Source of the DNA: a virus
Virus record (IMG/VR): IMGVR_UViG_3300027985_000212
Location: 1 to 20,410 of that record
Length of the DNA: 20,410 nt
Strand: one strand, 5' to 3'
Both the position numbers and the translations under genes were made by a program. Numbering within the stretch: the stretch's first letter is position 1; the number at the start of each line of letters is the position of its first letter. The notes below the pieces were generated by a model. The model was not told the origin of the DNA. It saw nothing but the letters and a program-made list of their open reading frames with translations, and did no database searches. Shown in pieces: positions 13,779-19,547 of this stretch.

Positions 13779-14743
13779 CCACGCTTCTAGTTGATGGTCA
13801 CCACATGCTCCACCGGGTGGCCTTCATACCGGAGCTACAGAGACTCAGCAGAAGCACTGGAGGCGTCCCCACAGGCCCCGTGTTCGGCTTTCTGCGCGTC
13901 CTCAGATCAAACCTCAACACCTTTCGGGCAACGTCCTGTATCGTCTGCTGGGACGTAGCGGGTAGCACCAGTTATCGGAAGGGCATCTACCCTGAGTACA
14001 AGGCCAACAGAGACCAGGGAGACAAGCCGGAAGCCCTAGAACACATCGCTGACCAGAGGGATATGTTGCAGGAGATACTGCCATACCTCAACGTCAAGCA
14101 GATGGGGGTCTCTGGTTATGAGGGTGACGACCTGATCCAACTTCTTCTCCGTCAACTCCATAGAGAGAAGGACGTAAACGAGAAGCTTGATGTAGTCGTA
14201 GTCTCCGGTGACAAAGACCTCCTTCAGCTAGTCAGCGATGGTGTAGACGTATACCGTCCGATAGCCGATGAATTAGTCAACTCCGATAACTTTGAAGAAA
14301 TAACGGGTATGCCATCGCCAAGGCTCTTCGTTATCCGTAAAGCCCTCATGGGTGATACGTCGGACAACATTCCAGGCATTAAGGGCGTAGGAGAAAAGAC
14401 AGCTAACAAGCTGCTTACGGAAGCCTTCTACACAGAGGTAGATGACCATTGGGAAGATGTTGAGTTACATCATCTAAGGAACGTGTGCGGCGACAGCAGA
14501 TCCAAGGTGGCTAAGCGAGTTGCCGAAGAGTGGGATACTGTTGAGCGCAACCTAAAGCTTGTTGACCTGTTCGATGTCACATTCGACAAGGCGCTTTACG
14601 ATAAGGCTTCAGTAATAATAAACTCCGACCCTGGTGGACTATCTACTGACATCGAACTAATGAAGATGCTTGGTCGCTACGAGTTCAACGAATTCACCAG
14701 TAGGTTCGGAACATGGATCACCCCATTTCGCAAGCTAAGCTAG
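13775..14743 (+). CDS. 5'-3' exonuclease / flap endonuclease (PolI N-domain-like)
   Basis: This 322-residue protein uses a GTG start coupled to the DUF3310 stop. It has the FEN active-site set: D7 in LLVDGHHML, YKANR (75-79), E116/D118/D119 in GYEGDDL, D146/D148 in SGDKDLLQL, and D194/D197 in MGDTSDNIPG. The helix-hairpin-helix GIKGVGEKTANKLL follows. All metal ligands are present. It should remove RNA primers and 5' flaps and work with the polymerase, which seems to lack this domain unless it lies in the part outside the window. The C-terminal third is less conserved. The end overlaps the next gene by 31 bases. Confidence 0.93.
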   Translation: MTTLLVDGHHMLHRVAFIPELQRLSRSTGGVPTGPVFGFLRVLRSNLNTFRATSCIVCWDVAGSTSYRKGIYPEYKANRDQGDKPEALEHIADQRDMLQEILPYLNVKQMGVSGYEGDDLIQLLLRQLHREKDVNEKLDVVVVSGDKDLLQLVSDGVDVYRPIADELVNSDNFEEITGMPSPRLFVIRKALMGDTSDNIPGIKGVGEKTANKLLTEAFYTEVDDHWEDVELHHLRNVCGDSRSKVAKRVAEEWDTVERNLKLVDLFDVTFDKALYDKASVIINSDPGGLSTDIELMKMLGRYEFNEFTSRFGTWITPFRKLS

Positions 14744-14949
14744 CTGAGATAACTGTTGATGTAGCTGCTGTGCTACGGAAGCATGGAGTAGACTGCAGGC
14801 ACAATGAGTCACTTAACTGCCTTCAGAGCGCTTTAGCTGACCAGTACATGAACTACTGGCTTGGCTTAGAGATAAAACCACAGTACGGTGCTTACGACTA
14901 TTGGGAAGCTGCTCACAAACGAGTAGGGATAGAGAGACCGAAAGGGTGA
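14713..14949 (+). CDS. Hypothetical small protein
   Basis: This 78-residue protein overlaps the exonuclease end by 31 bases. It looks helical (ISQAKLAEITVDVAAVLRKH, NCLQSALADQYMNYWLGLE) with an aromatic C-terminal part (YGAYDYWEAAHKRVG). There is no membrane helix or known motif, and the ribosome site is weak. The stop overlaps the GTG of the VOC gene (GTGA), which supports it being translated. Confidence 0.6.
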   Translation: MDHPISQAKLAEITVDVAAVLRKHGVDCRHNESLNCLQSALADQYMNYWLGLEIKPQYGAYDYWEAAHKRVGIERPKG

Positions 14950-15626
14950 GATTAGACCATATAGCCTTCAGAGTTAAGGATCGTTGGAAAACCGCGCAGT
15001 TCTACATCGACGCATTCGGGTATCGAGTGCAGGAAGAGTTCAATCCTTACGATGATGATAGTGTTTCATGTGTTGCTCTCACCCCTCCTGAGAGGACTCA
15101 GGCTCGTATGCCGTTTGTTACGGACGGAGTTCTTGACTACGGTAACGATCATGCTGGTCTGCCTCTTCTTACTATACCTGGCTATCATCTAGCACCGGAA
15201 ATCTTCATCTCTGATGGTAAGCCTGACTCTGTAGTTGGGGAGTGGGTCAAGAAACACGGCAGCGGAATCCACCACATGGCGTATAATGTCAAGTCAGTGG
15301 AAGCCAAGATGAAGGAGTGGCAGGAGAAGGGATGGGCTAAGTTCCTATCGCCTGAGCCTCTGACCTGTCCTGGTATCACTCAGGTCTTTACAGAAGAACT
15401 TGATGTTACTGGTGGAATCATTTACGAGTTCATCGAAAGAGGTCCACGAGGCTTCTGTAAGGAGAACGTAAGGGCGCTGATGAACAGCACCCGGGAGATG
15501 ACTGATGAGCGACCTACAGACAATCAAGAACATGCAGAACCACCAGTATCTGGTGTGCATCGTGAAGACTGCGGAGACGAAGGCGGAAGCCCTTCAGATC
15601 GCGCGGAACACCAAGCAGCTGGGTAA
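14946..15626 (+). CDS. VOC-superfamily dioxygenase-like protein related to 4-hydroxyphenylpyruvate dioxygenase
   Basis: From the GTG at 14946 (overlapping the previous stop) the protein has 226 residues. It begins LDHIAFRVKD and has a second half starting GIHHMAYNVKSVEAKMKEW. Likely metal ligands are H5, H109 or H110, and E161. The stretch YEFIERGPRGFCKENVRALM (160-179) closely follows the HPPD C-terminal pattern FEIIQRxGxxGFGxGNFxAL. HPPDs are usually about 350 residues, so this is a shortened form. It may be a non-heme iron dioxygenase or another VOC enzyme; the substrate is unknown. No tyrosine-degradation genes are nearby. The last 40 or so residues are polar and lie over the next gene in another frame. 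Confidence 0.82.
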   Translation: MRLDHIAFRVKDRWKTAQFYIDAFGYRVQEEFNPYDDDSVSCVALTPPERTQARMPFVTDGVLDYGNDHAGLPLLTIPGYHLAPEIFISDGKPDSVVGEWVKKHGSGIHHMAYNVKSVEAKMKEWQEKGWAKFLSPEPLTCPGITQVFTEELDVTGGIIYEFIERGPRGFCKENVRALMNSTREMTDERPTDNQEHAEPPVSGVHREDCGDEGGSPSDRAEHQAAG

Positions 15627-15777
15627 CCAGGCTTCCGTTTGGATTCAGGGCTGGGATGACGACGAACGCGCAGCCAAGCAAGTCCACATCTACGACACGG
15701 CTGGTAGCAAGGCTGTGATTCCTGGGATTCAGCCAGCCATCTGTGAGGAGTGCAACCCGCTAGCTGCCAGGGTATAG
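15505..15777 (+). CDS. Small alpha/beta protein, hypothetical (SPOR-like look)
   Basis: This 90-residue protein starts seven bases after GGGAG, inside the VOC gene, and overlaps it by 122 bases in another frame. YLVCIVKTAETKAEALQIAR, then ASVWIQGW, recalls the beta-alpha-beta pattern of SPOR-type domains, but there is no signal or anchor and the match is weak. A CEEC pair lies near the C-terminus (ICEECNP). The function is unknown. Confidence 0.65.
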   Translation: MSDLQTIKNMQNHQYLVCIVKTAETKAEALQIARNTKQLGNQASVWIQGWDDDERAAKQVHIYDTAGSKAVIPGIQPAICEECNPLAARV

Positions 15778-15801
15778 TTGTGCTTAGCACGAGGAAGAAC
15801 A

Positions 15802-16380
15802 ATGAACCCTATGCTTAATCGCTACGAGCTTGTTGTTACTGATGCAATACTTGGTTATGCACAAGCGACATTTAAGCACTATACACCTACTCGAAGGTAC
15901 AGCGGATTTAGTGATGGAGGTATTCGAGGTAGCGGCGACTTCTTAGCTTTAGTGGCTGCGTTAGCAATCCATGATGCGTTTGGGCGTGCTGGGAGGGTAT
16001 GTTCTCTAGAGTTAACTATAGGAGATGGTGACGACAAAGACTTGTCTGTGAGAGTTGGTGGAGACTACAAAGGGATAAACATCAAAGCTAGTGCGTATTC
16101 TCCCTATAGAGATGGGCTAAATCTGTTCATCAAAGAAGAGGAGTTGAAGAAGAAAGGGTTTTGGGGTTACCTACAGTGTTTTGTTCACCTTGAAGAAGGT
16201 AATGAAGAGCCTCACTTACACATAGCTGGTTGGTGCAAGACCAACTCTTCAGCTTATGAGGAGTGCTCTAAAACACTTGCAACCATCCCTAATACTGGAG
16301 GCCACAAAGGTATAGAAATTCCTTGTGATTGGCTAGAGCCGTTTGAGTCTTTGGTTGAATTGGTAGATAGTAAACTGTGA
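15802..16380 (+). CDS. AT-rich gene; possible PD-(D/E)XK-like nuclease-fold protein
   Basis: The ATG at 15802 is about six bases after GAGGAAG; a TTG at 15778 is less likely. The protein has 192 residues. The segment KDLSVRVGGDYKGINIKASA, followed by GLNLFIKEEELKKKGF, YLQCFVHLEE and LHIAGW, follows the layout of small restriction-endonuclease-like proteins (D, beta-strand, xxK, then helix and strand). The usual D/E before xK is Asn (NIK), so catalysis is doubtful. Two sampled 60-base rows are 40-42% GC, against 60% in a sampled VWA row, which suggests recent transfer. The stop overlaps the next GTG (GTGA). The fold call is tentative. Confidence 0.75.
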   Translation: MNPMLNRYELVVTDAILGYAQATFKHYTPTRRYSGFSDGGIRGSGDFLALVAALAIHDAFGRAGRVCSLELTIGDGDDKDLSVRVGGDYKGINIKASAYSPYRDGLNLFIKEEELKKKGFWGYLQCFVHLEEGNEEPHLHIAGWCKTNSSAYEECSKTLATIPNTGGHKGIEIPCDWLEPFESLVELVDSKL

Positions 16381-16859
16381 TTAGAAAGGTTATCTCCGGT
16401 GGACAAACGGGTGCAGATCGCGCTGGGCTTGATGCTGCTATTGATTCCGGGTTCGATCACGGTGGTTGGTGCCCTCGTGGCAGGAAAGCTTCTGATGGAC
16501 CGATTCCAGAGAAGTACAACCTTCAAGAGACTGAGGAAGAGGACTACCCACCTAGAACAGAGCGAAACGTCAGAGATGGAGATGGAACAATCATCTTCTG
16601 CTCAAGTAAGCGGATGTCTCCCGGCTGTCGTCTCACCCGCGCTCTTTGTGTAAAGCACCAAAAGCCTTACAAGCTTGTTGATGTTGATATCCTGCGCTAT
16701 GAGATAGCGCAGGGTGACGAGCAGACGATACAAGCACTCAGAGAGTGGATTGAGGAAGATGGTATTGAGACTCTGAATGTAGCAGGGAGCAGAGAGAACA
16801 AGTCTCCCGGTATCTACTTTCTTACCTACGAGACCGTCACAGCGCTGCTGGAGGCGTAG
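16377..16859 (+). CDS. SLOG-fold 'putative molybdenum carrier' family protein
   Basis: This 160-residue protein starts at a GTG coupled to the previous stop. The N-terminal signature KVISGGQTGADRAGLDAAID (4-23), then GGWCPRGRKASDGPIP (29-44), then TERNVRDGDGTIIF (61-74) is characteristic of the MoCo-carrier-like branch of the SLOG superfamily. These Rossmann-like proteins bind nucleotides or nucleotide-derived ligands. The 'molybdenum carrier' name comes from plant cofactor-binding relatives and may not apply in a phage. A 10-bp hairpin lies in its DNA (16691-16713). It sits next to a macro-domain gene, another ADP-ribose-related fold. Confidence 0.9.
   Translation: MIRKVISGGQTGADRAGLDAAIDSGFDHGGWCPRGRKASDGPIPEKYNLQETEEEDYPPRTERNVRDGDGTIIFCSSKRMSPGCRLTRALCVKHQKPYKLVDVDILRYEIAQGDEQTIQALREWIEEDGIETLNVAGSRENKSPGIYFLTYETVTALLEA
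16691..16713. repeat. Perfect 10-bp inverted repeat with 3-base loop, intragenic
   Basis: CCTGCGCTAT pairs with ATAGCGCAGG around GAG. One wobble and one further pair extend it to 12 (16689-16715). There is no U-tract. It encodes residues around DILRYEIAQGD of the SLOG protein. It may be an RNA processing hairpin or an operator-like site. Confidence 0.6.
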
Positions 16860-17062
16860 TGGGTTATCAGATGGAGTTCTGGCTCCCTGAGAAGCACGGG
16901 GAGTGTGAGCGGTGCAGTGAGGTCACATGGCTTTGTTACAGCCCCACAGGGAGCGCCGCAGAGGGTGCTGAGGGATTCTGGGCGTGCCAGCCCTGTGACG
17001 AGGAGCACCAAGAGTATTGGGACGAGATGTGGTCTGAGTACTACGCGAGTCAGGGGTTTTAA
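16859..17062 (+). CDS. Very small acidic zinc-ribbon protein
   Basis: This 67-residue protein starts at a GTG four to five bases after CTGGAGG. An ATG at 16871 is too far from that site. CERC and CQPC are separated by about 25 residues, a zinc ribbon. The C-terminus is rich in Glu, Trp and Tyr (HQEYWDEMWSEYYASQ). It is acidic overall. It is coupled to both neighbours (TAGTG upstream, TAATG downstream). The function is unknown. Confidence 0.65.
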   Translation: MGYQMEFWLPEKHGECERCSEVTWLCYSPTGSAAEGAEGFWACQPCDEEHQEYWDEMWSEYYASQGF

Positions 17063-17526
17063 TGATTCAGCTAGTATCCGGTAGTCTGTTCAAATCAGAC
17101 GAAACCTACATCTGCCACCAGACCAACTGTGTGACCACCCGCTCAGCGCACCTAGCTAAGACTATGTTCGAACACTTTCCTCATGCTGACATCTACTCTG
17201 GGAGGAAACATGAAGATGTGCCTGGGACCATAATCGTTCGGGGGGAATGGGGGGAACCCGAGCGTCCAGTCATTAACATGCTAGGCCAATTCTACCCAGG
17301 AGCGCCCAAGTACCGCCATTCTAAGAAGGACGGTAATACAGCCCGACTCTCGTACTTCAAGCAATGTCTTGGTAGTATGGTAGAGTTAAAGGGCAGCTTT
17401 GCGTTCCCGTGGCGTATAGGATGTGGTGCAGCCGGTGGCGACTGGAACCTCTACCTAGACGAGCTACTTAAGTTCTCACTCAAAGTGGAAGGGGACGTAG
17501 TTATCTACAAGCTGCCAGAAGGGTAA
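17062..17526 (+). CDS. Macro-domain protein, TARG1/DarG-like
   Basis: This 154-residue protein is a single macro domain. The ligand-binding Asn region is ICHQTNCVTT (N22), followed by HLAKTMFEHFPHADIY and INMLGQFYPG. The second loop is FPWRIGCGAAGGDWNLYL (115-132), whose GCGxxGxxW form resembles TARG1/DarG, including a possible acidic D127. Macro domains bind or remove ADP-ribose from proteins or nucleic acid. DarG-type members reverse DNA ADP-ribosylation by DarT. A phage copy could remove ADP-ribose placed by host defence, or degrade ADP-ribose signals. The activity is not proven here. It is coupled to the upstream zinc-ribbon gene (TAATG). Confidence 0.9.
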   Translation: MIQLVSGSLFKSDETYICHQTNCVTTRSAHLAKTMFEHFPHADIYSGRKHEDVPGTIIVRGEWGEPERPVINMLGQFYPGAPKYRHSKKDGNTARLSYFKQCLGSMVELKGSFAFPWRIGCGAAGGDWNLYLDELLKFSLKVEGDVVIYKLPEG

Positions 17527-17529
17527 GTC

Positions 17530-18117
17530 TTGAAGAACTACACGTTAGAAGATCGTGCAAATCTATATGCTGAAGCGTTTCCGCAATTTCCAGACTCGCA
17601 CTTACAGGTTGGCGCAGACGGCAACCGAGTTTATGGGATGTGGTTTGGTGGTCAAAGTTACAAAGGTAGTGGCTATTACGGGGCTTATCCTCCTGGCTAT
17701 CTCAAGCGGGTTACTTCTCTTTTCCCTGACTGCGATCCTGTTCTGCATCTCTTTAGTGGCTCTCTACCACCTGGAAACTACACTAGGGTCGATCTTAACG
17801 AAGGTCTCAACCCTGATGTCGTATGCAATGCCCACGAGCTAAGTAAGCATGTTCCTAATGACCACTTTGAGGTCATCTATGCGGACCCACCTTACACTGA
17901 TGAAGATGCATCAAAATACGGGACACCAGCTTGTAGCAGGAACGTAGTCATTAAGCAGTGTGAGAAGGTTCTCAAACCAGGCGGTTTCTTGGTCTGGCTA
18001 GACCAGGTGCTGCCAATGTTTCGTAAGGATGAAATGCAGATGGTCGGGTCCATCGGTTTTGTCCGCTCCACCAACCACAGGTTCAGGGTTATCACCATTT
18101 TCAGAAAGAACGGATAG
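17530..18117 (+). CDS. DNA methyltransferase-like protein with DPPY motif
   Basis: This 195-residue protein starts at a TTG about six bases after AAGGG; no better start is near. Motif I (AdoMet) is LHLFSGS (72-78). The catalytic motif IV is VIYADPPYTD (115-124; DPPY 119-122), which marks amino-methyltransferases that make N6-methyladenine or N4-methylcytosine. A post-motif strand is KPGGFLVWLDQV (149-160). It is short, with no visible target-recognition domain. The N-terminal part (HLQVGADGNRVYGMWFGG) is unlike common Dam-type enzymes. It might protect phage DNA from restriction. An RNA or other target is possible. No partner endonuclease is clear, unless the 15802 gene is one. Confidence 0.85.
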   Translation: MKNYTLEDRANLYAEAFPQFPDSHLQVGADGNRVYGMWFGGQSYKGSGYYGAYPPGYLKRVTSLFPDCDPVLHLFSGSLPPGNYTRVDLNEGLNPDVVCNAHELSKHVPNDHFEVIYADPPYTDEDASKYGTPACSRNVVIKQCEKVLKPGGFLVWLDQVLPMFRKDEMQMVGSIGFVRSTNHRFRVITIFRKNG

Positions 18118-18164
18118 ATCCTGAACGGCTCTTGTGATAGCATAAAAGCACTGGAGGAATAACC

Positions 18165-18461
18165 ATGATGGAATTGATTCAACAGACGATGTATGAGTTC
18201 TCAAACGGCCCTTACTACATCCCGTTTCTCGTGATGTTGGGCATGGTTCTCAACAACTTGGTCACTTACAAGCTGATGAAGCGCGATCACGCCAAGGAGT
18301 TGGATATGCTCATGCAGACGCAGAGAGCCGAGCGTAGGCGCTCTACGGAAACGATCAATGCCCTACGCGGCATTATCTGGGCGTTCAAGGACTCTCTGGA
18401 TCAGGAAGAGGAGCAGAACGAGGAGATTCCTCCCTACCAGCTTCCTCACAGTAACATCTAG
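18165..18461 (+). CDS. Small single-pass membrane protein
   Basis: This 98-residue protein starts at the ATG at 18165 (a second lies at 18168), six bases after GGAGGA. One hydrophobic helix lies at about residues 17-36 (YYIPFLVMLGMVLNNLVTY). A long charged helix follows (KRDHAKELDMLMQTQRAERR) and an acidic, Pro-containing tail. No family is recognised. The 47-base gap before it holds no clear promoter. Confidence 0.75.
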   Translation: MMELIQQTMYEFSNGPYYIPFLVMLGMVLNNLVTYKLMKRDHAKELDMLMQTQRAERRRSTETINALRGIIWAFKDSLDQEEEQNEEIPPYQLPHSNI

Positions 18462-18466
18462 AGGTC

Positions 18467-19528
18467 ATGTATCGGCTCCTGCTGTTCACGGACTACCACA
18501 TCTCATCCAAGGGGCGTAGAACCTTTCGCCGCTTGGATGAATGTCTACGTACAGCGGAGTGGCTAGCAAGTCAGGTTAAGGAACACTGGCCTGATGCTGT
18601 CGTCAACTTAGGCGACACGTTTGATAGTCACTCCAACCTGGACGTTCCGAGCCTGTGTACTGGTGTCCGCGCTATGGACATCATTATGCAGGCTTGTAAC
18701 GCTGTACAGGCTCGCTTCGTTGTTATCCCTGGGAATCACGATGCTTACAGCTTCGACTACTCGTCGTTGGAGGCATTCAGTGGGCTTGGGATGGATGTAG
18801 TATGGGAGCCGACAGTCTACGATAACGTGTTCGGTGCAATGCCGTTCACTAAGAGCCCTGACCTAGCCACTAAGTGGATTCACGATCTAGAGAAGCACTG
18901 CCATACCGTTTGTGCGCACATTGATGTAAAGCACGCCAAGTACTTCTCCGGTGAGGACTCTTCCATTGGTGTAGATCCCCACGACTTCCGTGGGTTGATT
19001 TACGCAGGCCACTACCACCACCCGCACAACCTAGGAGCCTTCCGCTTCATTGGCTCCGTGCTTCACCACAACTTCTCAGATAAGGTGCTGGCACCTCGTA
19101 GAGGACTAGTGCTGGTAGACATAGATGACGAGGGAAACTACACGCAAGAGAGGCGTATTGCTAATCCCCATACTGCTGTCTACCACAAGCTAGACTGGTC
19201 TAAGAACAAAGAGAAGCTTAGAACCATCAAACTCTATGGTGAATTTGCTGGACGGATGCACTTGAGGATCAAGTGTGATTCTCGAAAGATGAAGCAAGTT
19301 CGGTCTGATGTTGCTGAAATGTTCCCTGACTTACTATCGCTTGCAATTGTGGGCGTAGAAAATCAGGATAGTCAGATCAAAAGACAAAGCAACATCAGAG
19401 TAGATGCCGACCCTGAAGATGCTATGGAGAGCTACGTCCGCAATAAGGGAACGCCTGAGTGGATGGATAAAGAAGCCCTAATGAAGATGGGTAAGGGTTT
19501 CTTGGCTGAGGCTAAGGCTACGGACTGA
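18467..19528 (+). CDS. SbcD/Mre11/T4 gp47-like metallophosphoesterase (nuclease subunit)
   Basis: This 353-residue protein has the full calcineurin-like set: D9-Y-H11, LGDTFD (D50), GNHD (89-92), CAHI (H151), and GHYHHPH (181-187), which bind two metal ions. Its length equals T4 gp47 and SbcD. Such subunits cut DNA ends together with an SMC-like ATPase (SbcC/gp46). No such partner is encoded in this window, and the next gene runs the other way, so a partner must lie elsewhere or be absent. The ribosome site is modest (AGAGG close to the ATG). It would feed ends to the recombinase at 3131-4522. Confidence 0.9.
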   Translation: MYRLLLFTDYHISSKGRRTFRRLDECLRTAEWLASQVKEHWPDAVVNLGDTFDSHSNLDVPSLCTGVRAMDIIMQACNAVQARFVVIPGNHDAYSFDYSSLEAFSGLGMDVVWEPTVYDNVFGAMPFTKSPDLATKWIHDLEKHCHTVCAHIDVKHAKYFSGEDSSIGVDPHDFRGLIYAGHYHHPHNLGAFRFIGSVLHHNFSDKVLAPRRGLVLVDIDDEGNYTQERRIANPHTAVYHKLDWSKNKEKLRTIKLYGEFAGRMHLRIKCDSRKMKQVRSDVAEMFPDLLSLAIVGVENQDSQIKRQSNIRVDADPEDAMESYVRNKGTPEWMDKEALMKMGKGFLAEAKATD

Positions 19529-19547
19529 CTTTCCAAATAGCTTCAGC
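19505..19547. other. Inverted repeat across the convergent gene ends
   Basis: GCTGAGGCTA (19505-19514) and TAGCTTCAGC (19538-19547) pair over ten bases with one G-T wobble around a 23-base loop. It spans the point where the two converging genes overlap. There is no strong U-tract on either side, so terminator function is uncertain and chance is possible. Confidence 0.3.

Noticed and set aside
16399-16653. 84-codon frame inside the SLOG gene with an N-terminal hydrophobic helix
   Set aside because: It overlaps the conserved SLOG signature in another frame and has a weak start context. It is treated as a shadow.
17555-17842. 95-codon frame inside the methyltransferase gene with two hydrophobic stretches, holin-like in look
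   Set aside because: It lies wholly over a well-supported methyltransferase in another frame and has no good ribosome site. The hydrophobicity is likely a by-product of the overlying codons.
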